From Nocardioides yefusunii (GTDB taxonomy: Bacteria > Actinomycetota > Actinomycetes > Propionibacteriales > Nocardioidaceae), in assembly GCF_004014875.1 (NCBI RefSeq), contig NZ_CP034929.1:2294001-2358000 (forward strand): 64,000 nucleotides of DNA, written 5' to 3'. The notes below the pieces were generated by a model. The model searched no databases. It saw only the letters and a list, made by a program, of their open reading frames with translations, and had not been told where the DNA came from. Below, in pieces: positions 17,946 to 26,541 of this stretch (positions within the stretch are counted from its first letter, which is position 1; the number at the start of each line of letters is the position of its first letter). A program made the translations under genes and the position numbers.

Positions 17946-19286
17946 GTGTCACTCTCGCGTCACCTCTTCCCCTCGGCAACACGCTGCCGAGCCACTGCCC
18001 GCGCCGCTGGAGCCCTGGCTGCCCTGGCCCTGCTCGCCTCCGGGTGTGCCGGATCGGCCGACGAGGCCGAGGGCGTCGACCTGCCCGCCGCCTCCACCGG
18101 GTTGCACCCGTTGGTCAGCGCCGACGGCGAACGCCAGTACTACCTCGACCTGCCCGAGGGCTACTCCCCCGACGGCGAACCGCTCCCGCTCGTGCTGGCC
18201 CTGCACGGCACCGGCGGGTCGCACGCGAAGTGGCTCGACGACACCTACAACCTCGCCGACGCCGTCGGCGACGACGCAATCATGGTCTATCCCGAGGCGC
18301 TGGTCAGCACGAACGGAACCCGGCAGTGGGTCACCGAGCGCGACGTCCCCTACGTCGCCGCCGTCCTGGACCAACTGGAGAATCAGGTCACCTTCGACCA
18401 CGACAACGTCCTCGTCACCGGCCAGAGCAGCGGCGCCGGTATGTCGCACGAGATCGGCTGCCAGCTCGGCGACCGGGTCCGCGCGATCGCACCGGCGGCC
18501 GGCGTCCTGATGTCGACGCGCTGCACCGGATCGGTGGCGGTGATCCAGGTCCAGGGCACCTCCGACCCGGTGGTCCCGTTCGCTCTCGCCCAGCAGACCA
18601 GTGAGTTCTGGGCCCGGTACAACGGCCTCGACACCGGCGTCCGTCAGCCCGGCACGCACGACTCCTGCACCCAGTACCCAACGGCCGACGGCACCGTCGA
18701 GGCCACCAACGCCTACCCGGTGCACCTGTGCATGCACAACGAAGGCGCCGGCGAGGAGCGTCAGGGCCACGCCTGGCCCTCGATCGCCGGGGACGCGATC
18801 TGGTCGACGTTCACCGCACTGCCCCGCACCCAGGAGGCTGAGTCCGCACCTGCTGGCGGTGGCAACGACAAGACCATCGCCGAGGCCAACACCACCGCGA
18901 AGTTCACCCTCAAGTTCCCCGAGACGATTCCCAGCACCCCCACCCAGGGCGCCGTGGTGGTCTACGCCCCCGGTGAGGTGACTCCCACGACCGCTCCGCT
19001 GGCGTTCATGACGATGCAGTTCGCCCCCGGTGACGTGCAGCCGGGGCAGGAGGTCTCCTACGAGGTGCCGGTGAGCTACTCGATCTTCGGTGCCGACGGG
19101 TTCTCCCTGCCCGGGAGCTACACCATCATGGTCACGATGCACACCGAGAACGGCGGCTACCCGATCCCGGTGCCCGGTATGGACATGTGGACGATGACGG
19201 AGTACGACTTCGTGGACACCGACACACCCGTCGTGATCGACGACGTCCTGGCACTCGAGCCGATCTCGACCGACACCGGGCTCTGA
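17946..19286 (+). CDS. Lipoprotein esterase of the LpqC/PHB-depolymerase type with extra C-terminal domain
   Basis: A 446-residue lipoprotein. The lipobox LLASGC gives acylated Cys at about residue 36. The alpha/beta hydrolase follows: LVLALHGTGGSHAKW (oxyanion loop), the nucleophile serine in GQSSGAG, an aspartate in GTSDPVVP and a histidine in QGHAWPS. Relatives include mycobacterial LpqC and poly(3-hydroxybutyrate) depolymerases; feruloyl esterase activity is also possible. Residues ~305-446 are an additional strand-rich region without a family I recognise, rich in Thr/Pro and ending DDVLALEPIS. GTG at 17946 has GGAGA 6 bases upstream. The 225-base gap before it contains nothing I can name. 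A strong terminator follows. Confidence 0.83.
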   Translation: MSLSRHLFPSATRCRATARAAGALAALALLASGCAGSADEAEGVDLPAASTGLHPLVSADGERQYYLDLPEGYSPDGEPLPLVLALHGTGGSHAKWLDDTYNLADAVGDDAIMVYPEALVSTNGTRQWVTERDVPYVAAVLDQLENQVTFDHDNVLVTGQSSGAGMSHEIGCQLGDRVRAIAPAAGVLMSTRCTGSVAVIQVQGTSDPVVPFALAQQTSEFWARYNGLDTGVRQPGTHDSCTQYPTADGTVEATNAYPVHLCMHNEGAGEERQGHAWPSIAGDAIWSTFTALPRTQEAESAPAGGGNDKTIAEANTTAKFTLKFPETIPSTPTQGAVVVYAPGEVTPTTAPLAFMTMQFAPGDVQPGQEVSYEVPVSYSIFGADGFSLPGSYTIMVTMHTENGGYPIPVPGMDMWTMTEYDFVDTDTPVVIDDVLALEPISTDTGL

Positions 19287-19314
19287 CCTGCCGGTCCCCG
19301 GTTCTCCGGACGCA

Positions 19315-19349
19315 GAAGGCCTCACCGGTTCTGGACCGGTGAGGCCTTC
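19315..19349. terminator. Bidirectional terminator between esterase and DUF2469 gene
   Basis: Perfect 15-base arms (GAAGGCCTCACCGGT and complement) with a 5-base loop, 28 bases after one convergent gene and 21 bases from the other. Confidence 0.85.
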
Positions 19350-19370
19350 GCGTGCTGGTGGGGCCGGGCG

Positions 19371-19679
19371 TCAGGCCTCGGAGGGGTCCATGTCGGGATG
19401 GTTGAGTTCCTCGACGTTGACGTCCTTGAAGGTCAGCACCTTGACGTTGCGGGCGAACCGCGCCGGACGGTACATGTCCCACACCCAGGCGTCACTCATC
19501 GAGACCTCGAAGAAGACCTCGCCGGACTCACCGCGGGCCTTCACGTCCACCTGGTTGCAGAGGTAGAAACGTCGGTCGGTCTCGACGACGTACTTGAAGA
19601 GCTGCACGACGTCGCGGTACTCGCGGTAGAGCGTGAGCTCCATCTCGGACTCGTACTTCTCGAGGTCCTCGGCACTCAT
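19371..19679 (-). CDS. DUF2469 family protein
   Basis: A 102-residue acidic cytoplasmic protein of the DUF2469 family, found only in actinobacteria and almost always next to rnhB, as here (M. tuberculosis Rv2901c). It opens MSAEDLEKYESEMELTLYRE, and the centre contains DAWVWDMYRPARF, both strongly conserved. No transmembrane segment or known catalytic motif is visible. The ATG at 19679 has AAGGGAACG upstream. Function is unknown; linkage suggests a role with RNase H2 or protein export. Confidence 0.93.
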   Translation of the reverse strand: MSAEDLEKYESEMELTLYREYRDVVQLFKYVVETDRRFYLCNQVDVKARGESGEVFFEVSMSDAWVWDMYRPARFARNVKVLTFKDVNVEELNHPDMDPSEA

Positions 19680-19720
19680 GCTCGTTCCCTTCGCGTGGCC
19701 GGACGTGGTCGCAGGAGAGC

Positions 19721-20470
19721 CTAGTCCGCGACGCCCGCCGTCGCGGGTCGGACGCCCGAACCCGTGCCCGACGGCTGGGCGGCGTTCACGCCCGGCAGGC
19801 TCCACGAACGACGGTGTTGGACGCAGGGTCCACGCGTGGCCAACGCCGCGACGTGGTCGGGCGAGGCGTAGCCCTTGTTGACCTCCCACGCGTAGCCCGG
19901 GTGCTCGGTCGCCAGCTCGGCCATGATCGCGTCGCGCTCGGTCTTGGCCAGGATGCTGGCCGCCGCGACACCGGCGCACCGCATGTCGCCCTTGATCTCG
20001 GTGCGCACCGGCGGCACCTCCACCTCGGGCGTGCCGTCGAGGTCCCAGGCGGTGGGCGGGGCGTCGAAGAGTGAGAACTGCTCCGGAGCAGTGAGGTAGT
20101 CGTGGTTGCCGTCGAGCAGGACCAGGTCCGGAACGACCCCCAGACCGGCCAGTGCCCGTTGGGCCGCGAGGCGCAGCCCCACGACGATGCCGTGGGCGTC
20201 GATCTCGGCGGCACTGGCATGACCCACCGCATGGGCCACGGCCCAGCGGCGGACCTTCGGCGCGAGCTCCTCACGGAGCTTGGCCGGCACCAGCTTGGAG
20301 TCCTTGACGCCCTGAGGTGCGGTGCGGGTGTCGGCGTCGACGACGACCATGCCGACGCTGACGGGACCACCCAGTGCTCCGCGGCCGACCTCGTCGGCGC
20401 AGGCGAGCAGCGGGTAGCCCTCACGGATGATGCTGCGTTCGGTGCGCAGGGTGGGGACTGCTGCAACCAC
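19721..20470 (-). CDS. rnhB: Ribonuclease HII
   Basis: A 249-residue RNase H2 that cuts RNA in RNA-DNA hybrids, including single misincorporated ribonucleotides. Active-site motifs are ADEVGRGALGGPV (Asp-Glu), the LLDG aspartate and the later KGDMRCAGVAAASILAK helix with the last catalytic Asp. The C-terminal ~30 residues (PGVNAAQ onward) are low-complexity and likely disordered. The start is GTG at 20470, 15 bases after lepB, without an obvious Shine-Dalgarno, which suggests coupling to lepB translation. Confidence 0.94.
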   Translation of the reverse strand: MVAAVPTLRTERSIIREGYPLLACADEVGRGALGGPVSVGMVVVDADTRTAPQGVKDSKLVPAKLREELAPKVRRWAVAHAVGHASAAEIDAHGIVVGLRLAAQRALAGLGVVPDLVLLDGNHDYLTAPEQFSLFDAPPTAWDLDGTPEVEVPPVRTEIKGDMRCAGVAAASILAKTERDAIMAELATEHPGYAWEVNKGYASPDHVAALATRGPCVQHRRSWSLPGVNAAQPSGTGSGVRPATAGVAD

Positions 20471-20485
20471 GTCGGGTCAGTGCTC

Positions 20486-21364
20486 TCAGTCGTCGGAGGA
20501 GGCGGTGTCGGGAACGTCGGCGAACGCGTCGGGACGGTGTTCGATCCGGGCGTGACCCAGCGGCCAGACCAGGGCAGCCATCCGTCCCACGACGAGGTCG
20601 GTGGAGACGAACTCACGGCCCGGGACACAGTCGGTCTCCAGACCCTCACGGCACATGTGGAAGCTGGAGTCGGCCGAGTGGCCGCGGTTGTCACCCATCA
20701 CGAAGAGGTGCCCCTCAGGAACCGTGACGGTCTGCCAGTCGCAGGCGCCGGGCATCGGGCCGTTGCAGTCGGTGAGCGGGTCGTCGTTGACGTAGGGCTC
20801 GTCGATCGCGACGCCGTTGATCTTGAGTCGGCCGTCGTCGTCGCAACAGGTGATCACGTCACCGCCAACGCCGACGACGCGCTTCACCAGGTGGCCGCCC
20901 TCGGGGTACAGGCCGACCTTCGTCATCGCCTTCGCGACGATGTTGCCCGGCTCGGTCTGGGCGTCGTTGAGCCAACCGCCCGGGTCCTTGAAGACGATCA
21001 CGTCGCCGCGCTGCGGTTCACCGCCGCCCCAGTAGGAGATCTTCTGCACGACGATCCGGTCGTTGCGGACCAGACCGGGCTCCATCGACTCCGACGGGAT
21101 GTAGAACGCCTGGATGAAGAAGCTCTTCACCACGATCGCCACCGTGAGGGCGAGGACGAGCAGGAGGATCGTCTCCTGCCACAACGGGAGCTGCTTCTTG
21201 GCCGCAGCCTTCTGCCGCTTTCGTTCCTTGCGGGTGAGAGCGCGCGGCTCCTCGGCGGGCGCGGCGTCGGGAATCTGGGTCCCGTCGTGGGAGTCCGCAG
21301 GCACAAAGGACCGCGACTCCTCCGCGTCGTCGGGACGGGGGAAGTCGCGGTCCTGTGAAGTCAC
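20486..21364 (-). CDS. lepB: Type I signal peptidase
   Basis: A 292-residue membrane protease that cleaves secretory signal peptides. A 60-residue charged cytoplasmic N-terminus with basic stretch RKERKRQKAAAKK precedes one membrane segment (about residues 64-82). The catalytic serine is S93 in PSESM and the general base is K161 in LVKRVVGVGGD; GDNRGHSADS is the box E. A cysteine pair in TCCDDD, plus C-x-C pairs later, may form disulfides outside. GTG at 21364 fits a leaderless promoter immediately upstream. Confidence 0.95.
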   Translation of the reverse strand: MTSQDRDFPRPDDAEESRSFVPADSHDGTQIPDAAPAEEPRALTRKERKRQKAAAKKQLPLWQETILLLVLALTVAIVVKSFFIQAFYIPSESMEPGLVRNDRIVVQKISYWGGGEPQRGDVIVFKDPGGWLNDAQTEPGNIVAKAMTKVGLYPEGGHLVKRVVGVGGDVITCCDDDGRLKINGVAIDEPYVNDDPLTDCNGPMPGACDWQTVTVPEGHLFVMGDNRGHSADSSFHMCREGLETDCVPGREFVSTDLVVGRMAALVWPLGHARIEHRPDAFADVPDTASSDD

Positions 21365-21376
21365 GCGCTGATGCTA
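21365..21376 (-). promoter_or_regulatory. Leaderless-type -10 for lepB-rnhB
   Basis: TAGCAT (21376-21371), then 6 bases, then the GTG at 21364. It lies in the 36-base gap after rplS and no Shine-Dalgarno is present. Confidence 0.55.
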
Positions 21377-21400
21377 TCCAGAAACTGGTAGCAGGCCATT

Positions 21401-21751
21401 TCAGACCGTGCGACGCTCCTTGATCTTCGCCTTCTTGCCGCGCAGGTCGCGCAGGTAGTAAAGCTTCGCGCGACGGACGTCACCGCGGGTGACGACCTCG
21501 ATCGACTCGAAGATCGGGGAGTGCAGCGGGAAGGTGCGCTCGACACCGATGCCGAAGGAGACCTTGCGGACGGTGAAGGTGCGACCGATGCCGGAACCGT
21601 GGACACGGATCACGACGCCCTGGAACACCTGGACACGGGAGCGCGAGCCCTCGATGACCTTGACGTGAACCTTGACGGTGTCACCGGCGCGGAAGGCCGG
21701 GACGTCGGTGCGCTTGTTGACGTTGCCAATCTCGGCAAGCAGGTTGCTCAT
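21401..21751 (-). CDS. rplS: 50S ribosomal protein L19
   Basis: A 116-residue L19 with the conserved [25 protein letters not shown] and [17 protein letters not shown] segments. The ATG at 21751 (MSNLLAEI) follows GAGGAG; a longer in-frame start at 21772 would add seven residues without support. The 193 bases before it contain a TTGACA (21909-21904) but no matching -10, so the promoter remains uncertain. Confidence 0.95.
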   Translation of the reverse strand: MSNLLAEIGNVNKRTDVPAFRAGDTVKVHVKVIEGSRSRVQVFQGVVIRVHGSGIGRTFTVRKVSFGIGVERTFPLHSPIFESIEVVTRGDVRRAKLYYLRDLRGKKAKIKERRTV

Positions 21752-21944
21752 GATGCTCCTCACGGACGCCACAGGTCAGCCGCGGATAGTGATCATTTCG
21801 TCGGCCGTCCAGCGCCGTGTGCGCCCTCTCCCCCTGTGGCAGGCGAGAAGCGCGACCCCTCCGCGTGAACTGACCGGAGCGGGTCTCGACAGGACAGACC
21901 AGTTGTCAAGTCTGCCAGACGACGACGCGGCTGGCGAAACCGAC

Positions 21945-23126
21945 TCAGCGGCGACGCTTGGAGAGCCGGACCAGACCAGCGCTCTCGCCGGTCGGACGGT
22001 AGCCCGCCTTGCGGTACGTCTTGAGGTTGCTCTGCGACCGCGCTCCGGTGGAGAGCACGAAACCGGTGGCCTCGGCCGGGGCGGCGGTCTCGACGGCCTC
22101 CAACATCCAGCGGCCCAGTCCCTGGCCGTGCAGGTCGGGGGCAACCATCAGGCGGCCGATCTCCCACGCAGTGCGGCCCTCCTCGGTGACGAGACGACCA
22201 CGACCGGCGGCGACCAGACGGCCACCGCGGTGCGCCACCAGGACGGTCCACTCCTGGCCCCAGGCCTGGACGTCGTCGAGGGTCTCGGTCAGCGCCGGGA
22301 CCTCGACGCCGGGGTTGGTCAGCGCCTCACCAGCCCAGCAGGCACGCTGCAGGGTGAGCAGTTCGCCGGCGTCACCGGGAGCCATCACCCGCAGGGACGC
22401 CTCGCCCGGCGCAGCGCTGGGGTGCACCAGGTCAGGACGACGACGGGCGGTGCGCTCGACGCGCTGGGCGTGGCGCCACTCGGCGATCAGCTTGTGGTTG
22501 CCGGTCATCAGCTCTGCCGGGACCTCGTGACCGCGCCACGACTGCGGCTTGGTGTAGACGGGGTACTCCAGCAGGCCGTCCTCGTGGGACTCCTCCGTCA
22601 GCGACTCCGGGTTGCCCATGAATCCGGGCAGGAGACGGACGACGGCCTCGGTGACGGCCAGCGCCGCGACCTCTCCGCCGTTGAGGACGTAGTCGCCCAG
22701 GGAGATCTCGCGAACCTCACCGATGCTGGCGGCGTGGTCGATGACGCGCTGGTCGATGCCCTCGTAGCGGCCACAGGCGAAGACGAGGTGCTCGTGTCCG
22801 GAGAGCTCGCGCGCGGTGGCCTGCGTGAACGGGGCACCGGAGGGAGTGGTGAAGATGATCGTGGGACGCACCGGCGACTCGGCGTCCTCGGGCGTCGCCT
22901 CGGCGATGACGTCGTCGAACGCCTGGCCCCACGGCTCGGGCTTCATCACCATGCCGGCGCCACCACCGTAGGGGGTGTCGTCGACGGTGCGGTGCTTGTC
23001 GGTGGTCCAGGAACGCAGGTCGTGGACACGAATGTCCAGCAGACCCTTGGCGCGCGCCTTGCCCGGGAGCGAGAGCTCGAGCGGGCTGAGGTAGTCGGGG
23101 AAGATCGAGAGGACGTCGATGCGCAC
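21945..23126 (-). CDS. trmD: tRNA (guanine-N1)-methyltransferase TrmD fused to a GNAT acetyltransferase domain
   Basis: A 393-residue fusion. Residues 1 to ~235 are a complete TrmD, which makes m1G37 in tRNA and prevents frameshifting: [26 protein letters not shown], the knot motifs [12 protein letters not shown] and [13 protein letters not shown], and the C-terminal HLPxYTRP-like [12 protein letters not shown]. From ~245 there is a GNAT domain with the acetyl-CoA loop GQGLG at 334-338 and the conserved Y-x-K-A-G-Y near 370. There is no stop or frameshift between the parts, and normal TrmD ends where the fusion begins. GTG at 23126, 7 bases after rimM, so they are co-transcribed. Confidence 0.9.
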   Translation of the reverse strand: MRIDVLSIFPDYLSPLELSLPGKARAKGLLDIRVHDLRSWTTDKHRTVDDTPYGGGAGMVMKPEPWGQAFDDVIAEATPEDAESPVRPTIIFTTPSGAPFTQATARELSGHEHLVFACGRYEGIDQRVIDHAASIGEVREISLGDYVLNGGEVAALAVTEAVVRLLPGFMGNPESLTEESHEDGLLEYPVYTKPQSWRGHEVPAELMTGNHKLIAEWRHAQRVERTARRRPDLVHPSAAPGEASLRVMAPGDAGELLTLQRACWAGEALTNPGVEVPALTETLDDVQAWGQEWTVLVAHRGGRLVAAGRGRLVTEEGRTAWEIGRLMVAPDLHGQGLGRWMLEAVETAAPAEATGFVLSTGARSQSNLKTYRKAGYRPTGESAGLVRLSKRRR

Positions 23127-23133
23127 GGGTCGA

Positions 23134-23712
23134 TCAGTCCTCGTCGGCAGCGGCAGCAGCGTCGTCGTCCTCGGGAAGGAAGTCCGAGACGAGACCGGGA
23201 CGGTCGGCCACGACGACGAACCCACCACGGACGTCGACGCTCGGGACCAGTGCGGCCACGAACGGGACGAGGGCAGGGCGGCCGTCGCTCGCCTTCACCT
23301 GGAGCAGGTCCTGGGCAGTGCCGGTCTGCAGACCGGTGACCTTGCCGATGACCTCGCCGTCGAGGTTGCGCACCTCGAGACCGACGAGCTGGTGCTCGTA
23401 GAACGCGTCGGGCTCGTCACCGAGGTCGTCACCGGCGACGTCCACGACCAGCAGGAGGCCACGTGCGGTCTCGGCAACGTTGCGGTCGGCGAACTCGGCG
23501 AAGCAGAGCAGCAGGACGCCCTGGTGCCAACGCTTGGAGCGCACGGTGAGCTGCTCGTACTCGGAGGTCTTGCCCTTGGCGGGCTTGACGGCGAGCACCG
23601 AGCCGACCTTGAAGCGGGTGTCGGGATCGTCGGTGCGCACCTCGACCGTCACCTCGCCACGGATTCCGTGGGGCTTGCCGATACGTCCGACCACCAGTTC
23701 AACGCTGCTCAC
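23134..23712 (-). CDS. rimM: 16S rRNA processing protein RimM
   Basis: A 192-residue maturation factor for the 30S head, binding S19. The N-terminal beta-barrel starts [17 protein letters not shown] and the PRC-like C-terminal barrel has [11 protein letters not shown]. An acidic/Ala-rich tail ends the protein. GTG at 23712 is supported by a leaderless promoter 7 bases upstream. The order rpsP-khpA-rimM-trmD-rplS is widely conserved, but here a terminator and repeats separate khpA from rimM. Confidence 0.94.
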   Translation of the reverse strand: MSSVELVVGRIGKPHGIRGEVTVEVRTDDPDTRFKVGSVLAVKPAKGKTSEYEQLTVRSKRWHQGVLLLCFAEFADRNVAETARGLLLVVDVAGDDLGDEPDAFYEHQLVGLEVRNLDGEVIGKVTGLQTGTAQDLLQVKASDGRPALVPFVAALVPSVDVRGGFVVVADRPGLVSDFLPEDDDAAAAADED

Positions 23713-23725
23713 GGACGCGATTCTA
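23713..23725 (-). promoter_or_regulatory. Leaderless-type -10 for rimM-trmD
   Basis: TAGAAT (23725-23720), a near-consensus hexamer, ends 7 bases before the rimM GTG. It shows that rimM-trmD can be transcribed independently of rpsP-khpA. Confidence 0.6.
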
Positions 23726-23787
23726 GGCGGAACGCCGAGCTCTCCACCCATCGCCGGAAGGCATTGCGCAGGAATTGCACTGCGCCC

Positions 23788-23846
23788 GAAATGCACGGGC
23801 CCATGAAATGCGCGGCCCATAAAATGCACGGCCCATGAAATGCACG
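23788..23846. repeat. Four imperfect ~16-bp tandem repeats upstream of rimM
   Basis: Units of the form GAAATGCACGGCCCAT: 17, 16 and 16 bases, then a truncated fourth that runs into the khpA terminator. The array is non-coding, lies between the terminator and the rimM promoter, and is AT-richer than its surroundings. The preceding ~25 bases show decayed copies of the same word. Confidence 0.8.
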
Positions 23847-23878
23847 AAGGGCGCCACCCGTGAGGGTGACGCCCTTCG
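23845..23878 (-). terminator. Terminator after khpA
   Basis: CGAAGGGCG-C-CACCC pairs with GGGTG-A-CGCCCTTCG around a GTGA loop. The single mismatch becomes a G-U pair in minus-strand RNA, consistent with terminating rpsP-khpA. Confidence 0.75.
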
Positions 23879-23908
23879 CGATGCACCAGGTGCACCCGAG
23901 AAAGCTGT

Positions 23909-24151
23909 TCAGCGTCGGCGGTCGACGTCCACGAAGTCGATCCGTGCCCCGCCGCGACCCGCGAGGGCCGAGACGATGGTGCGGAACGCGGAGGCCGTAC
24001 GACCGTTGCGACCGATCACCTTGCCGAGGTCTTCGGGGTGAACCCGGACCTCGAGGATCGAACCGCGACGCAGCTGCTTGTCCTTGACGGACACGTCGTC
24101 GGGGTGGTCAACCACTCCACGAACGAGGTGCTCGAGTGCGTCGGCAAGCAT
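23909..24151 (-). CDS. khpA: KH-domain RNA-binding protein KhpA
   Basis: An 80-residue single KH domain, formerly UPF0109/YlqC. The GxxG loop is GRNG in DLGKVIGRNGRTASAFR, preceded by LEVRVHPED. KhpA-type proteins bind RNA and, in Gram-positive bacteria, pair with KhpB in control of cell elongation. It starts 2 bases after rpsP, the conserved location. Confidence 0.93.
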   Translation of the reverse strand: MLADALEHLVRGVVDHPDDVSVKDKQLRRGSILEVRVHPEDLGKVIGRNGRTASAFRTIVSALAGRGGARIDFVDVDRRR

Positions 24152-24153
24152 GA

Positions 24154-24597
24154 TCAGGCGTCCTCGGCCGGGGCCTCGGCAGCGGCGGGGGCCTCCTCAG
24201 CGGGGGCCTCCTCCTTCTTGGCCTTCTTGGTCACCGCGGCGCCCTTGGGCTCGTTGGCGGCCTCCTTGAGGGCCTCGTTGAAGATCTCGAGCTTGTCGCG
24301 CTTGGGAGCGGCGACCTTGAGGGTGCCCTCGGTGCCCGGGAGACCCTTGAAGGTCTGCCAGTCGCCGGTGATCTTCAGGATGGCCTCAACGGCCTCGGTC
24401 GGCTGGGCGCCGACGCCGAGCCAGTACTGGGCGCGCTCACCGGTGACGGAGATGAAGGAGGGCTCCTCCTTCGGACGGTAGATACCGATCTCCTCGATGA
24501 CGCGACCGTCGCGCTTCTTGCGGGAGTCGACGACGACGATGCGGTACTGGGGAACACGGATCTTGCCCAGGCGCTTCAGGCGAATCTTGACGGCCAC
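24154..24597 (-). CDS. rpsP: 30S ribosomal protein S16
   Basis: A 147-residue S16. The first ~85 residues are the ribosomal domain ([43 protein letters not shown]). Beyond that is a Lys/Ala/Glu-rich tail that doubles the usual bacterial length and is common in actinobacteria. GTG at 24597 follows a GAGGAGA 14 bases upstream. The 211-base gap before it holds no gene; it must contain the operon promoter, which I could not pin down. Confidence 0.95.
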   Translation of the reverse strand: MAVKIRLKRLGKIRVPQYRIVVVDSRKKRDGRVIEEIGIYRPKEEPSFISVTGERAQYWLGVGAQPTEAVEAILKITGDWQTFKGLPGTEGTLKVAAPKRDKLEIFNEALKEAANEPKGAAVTKKAKKEEAPAEEAPAAAEAPAEDA

Positions 24598-24808
24598 TTT
24601 TGTGGTGTCTCCTCGAAAGTTGTTGGTGGTGAGTGACCTTCCAACCAGGTGGGGACCGGGTCAGATCACTCGATGGGCTCTGTCCGCCGGTGAGAGGGCC
24701 CATACGGACAGGACACAGTGATCTAGTGTGCCAGACGCCCGTCACCTCGGCCAATCCGCTCCGAAAACCAGACGCTCGACGCCCTGTGAGGCTCGCCACT
24801 CACGTCGG

Positions 24809-25900
24809 TCAGGCGACCACACGTCCGCGCAGCACGACCCTGGCCGGACGCCGCAGCACCGACAGGTCCGCGAGCGGGTCCGCGTCGTAGACGACGAGGT
24901 CGGCCGACGCGCCGTCCTCCAGCCCGTCGAAGCCCAACCAGGTGCGCGCACGCCACGACGCCGCCCCCAGCGCGTCATAGGTGCTCATGCCGAGCTCGTG
25001 CAATGCCAGCACCTCTCCGGCGAGGTTGCCGTGACGGGTCACGCCCCCGGAGTCCGAGCCGGCGTACATCGCCACCCCGGCCTCGTGCGCGGCCATCAAC
25101 GTGGCCGGCATCCGGGCGTACAGGTCACGCATCCTGGCGGCGTAGGCCGGAAACTTCGCCTCCCCCGCCGCGGCATGGCCGGGGAACTTGTCCAACTGCA
25201 TGACGGTCGGCACCAGTGCCGTTCCGCGAGCCACCATCGCCGCGATCAACGTCTCGTCGAGTCCGGTGCCGTGTTCGATGCAGTCGATCCCGGCCTCGAT
25301 CGCGCCGGGCAGGACGTCGGGACCGAAGCAGTGCGCGGTCACCTTGGCTCCTTCGGCGTGCGCTGCCTCGATCGCTGCCGCGAGGTCAGCGGGCGGGAAC
25401 GACGGGGTGAGGTCGCCGTCCTCACGCGAGATCCAGTCCCCCACCACCTTGACCCAGCCGTCGGAACGGCGGGCCTGGGCGACGACGGCCTCGACCAGTC
25501 CGGCGGGCTCCACCTCGTCGGCGTAGTTGCGGATGTAGCGGCGACTGCGCGCCACGTGGCGTCCGGCCCGCAGCAGGCGCGGCAGGTCGTCACGCTCGTG
25601 CACCCAGGAGGTGTCCGCCGCCGAACCGCAGTCGCGGATCAGCAGTGCACCCGCGTCCCGGTCCACGACGGCCTGCGCCTCGGTCTCGGCCTCACTGACT
25701 GCTCCACCCTCGTCCATCCCGAGATGGCAGTGCGCGTCCACGAGTCCGGGCACGATCCAGCCGCGGGCAACGGTCTCGGCGCCACGCTGCGGCTCCCGGG
25801 TGATCCGACCGTCGACGATCCAGAGGTCCTCGACCTCACCGTGCGGGAGCACCGGCCCTGTGACGTGCAGGGCCGGCGAAGGGAACATGGCGTCGTCCAT
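24809..25900 (-). CDS. Amidohydrolase-superfamily metal hydrolase
   Basis: A 363-residue TIM-barrel metallohydrolase related to imidazolonepropionase and prolidase-like amidohydrolases. The first metal pair is VDAHCHLG (HxH), the later histidines are in KVTAHCFG and IEHGTGLD, and the final aspartate is in AGSDSGG. The bridging lysine candidate is in GWVKVVGDW. The C-terminal strand motif GASADLVVYDADPL completes the composite beta-sandwich. Substrate is unknown; an amidohydrolase is also linked to ffh in M. tuberculosis (Rv2915c). ATG at 25900 has a leaderless-type promoter, divergent from the GtrA gene. Confidence 0.85.
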   Translation of the reverse strand: MDDAMFPSPALHVTGPVLPHGEVEDLWIVDGRITREPQRGAETVARGWIVPGLVDAHCHLGMDEGGAVSEAETEAQAVVDRDAGALLIRDCGSAADTSWVHERDDLPRLLRAGRHVARSRRYIRNYADEVEPAGLVEAVVAQARRSDGWVKVVGDWISREDGDLTPSFPPADLAAAIEAAHAEGAKVTAHCFGPDVLPGAIEAGIDCIEHGTGLDETLIAAMVARGTALVPTVMQLDKFPGHAAAGEAKFPAYAARMRDLYARMPATLMAAHEAGVAMYAGSDSGGVTRHGNLAGEVLALHELGMSTYDALGAASWRARTWLGFDGLEDGASADLVVYDADPLADLSVLRRPARVVLRGRVVA

Positions 25901-25914
25901 ACCGCCGAACCCTA
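25901..25914 (-). promoter_or_regulatory. Leaderless-type -10 for the amidohydrolase
   Basis: TAGGGT (25914-25909) ends 8 bases before the ATG at 25900. The same hexamer and spacing occur at ddl. Confidence 0.5.
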
Positions 25915-25925
25915 GTGGGACCGGC

Positions 25926-25938
25926 TAGCGTGAGGCGG
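25926..25938 (+). promoter_or_regulatory. Leaderless-type -10 for the GtrA gene
   Basis: TAGCGT (25926-25931) ends 7 bases before the GTG at 25939, and selects this start over the in-frame GTG at 25930, which overlaps the hexamer. Both divergent promoters fit in 38 bases. Confidence 0.55.
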
Positions 25939-26499
25939 GTGAGCACCTTCGACCGCCTCAGCCGGAACCTGCGCCTCTTCGCCCGCTTCGGCGTCGTCGG
26001 CGCCTCCGGAGTCCTGGTGAACCTGGCCGTGGTGGTGATGCTCAAGAAGTTCGGCCCCGACGTCGACGACCTGATCGCCGGCATCCCGCTCACCGACTTC
26101 AACATCCGCTGGTACCACGTGTTCTCCACCGTGGCGTTCCTCGTTGCCTGCCTGTGGAACTTCCAGCTGAACCGGAAGTGGACCTTCAACTCCTCGGGTC
26201 ACGCCGGCTGGTGGGCGGAGTTCCGTCCGTTCTTCTCCGTCGGCCTGATCGCCCAGTGCCTGGGCCTGGGTCTGCTGACGCTGCTGATGCACACCGGGTC
26301 CCCGCTGGCACTGCCGACCGACCTCCTCGACGACTCCACCGGTTGGCGGACCCGCCTCTACTGGGGTCAGCTGATCGTCATCTGCGCCACGACGCCGCTC
26401 TCGTTCGTCCTCAACAAGGTGTGGACGTTCTCCGCGGTGCGCGGCCATGCAGCCGCGTCCCCGGCTCCGGTCCGTGAGCCCGAGGACGCCCTGCGCTGA
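25939..26499 (+). CDS. GtrA-family membrane protein
   Basis: A 186-residue protein with four predicted membrane helices (about residues 14-32, 60-78, 93-115 and 145-163). The GtrA landmarks are FARFGVVGASGVLVNLAVV at the start, FLVACLWNFQLNRKWTF and the closing PLSFVLNKVWTF. The family is thought to flip or transfer lipid-linked sugars for cell-surface polysaccharides, usually with a glycosyltransferase partner. Two glycosyltransferases lie 7 kb to the right, but no direct linkage is seen here. Confidence 0.88.
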   Translation: MSTFDRLSRNLRLFARFGVVGASGVLVNLAVVVMLKKFGPDVDDLIAGIPLTDFNIRWYHVFSTVAFLVACLWNFQLNRKWTFNSSGHAGWWAEFRPFFSVGLIAQCLGLGLLTLLMHTGSPLALPTDLLDDSTGWRTRLYWGQLIVICATTPLSFVLNKVWTFSAVRGHAAASPAPVREPEDALR

Positions 26500-26541
26500 C
26501 GGCACTGCACTGATGGATCTGGGCTGACGGACGTGGTCAGG

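Noticed and set aside
21904..21909. TTGACA upstream of rplS as a promoter -35
   Set aside because: No TANNNT hexamer occurs 16-18 bases downstream, so I do not list it as a promoter.
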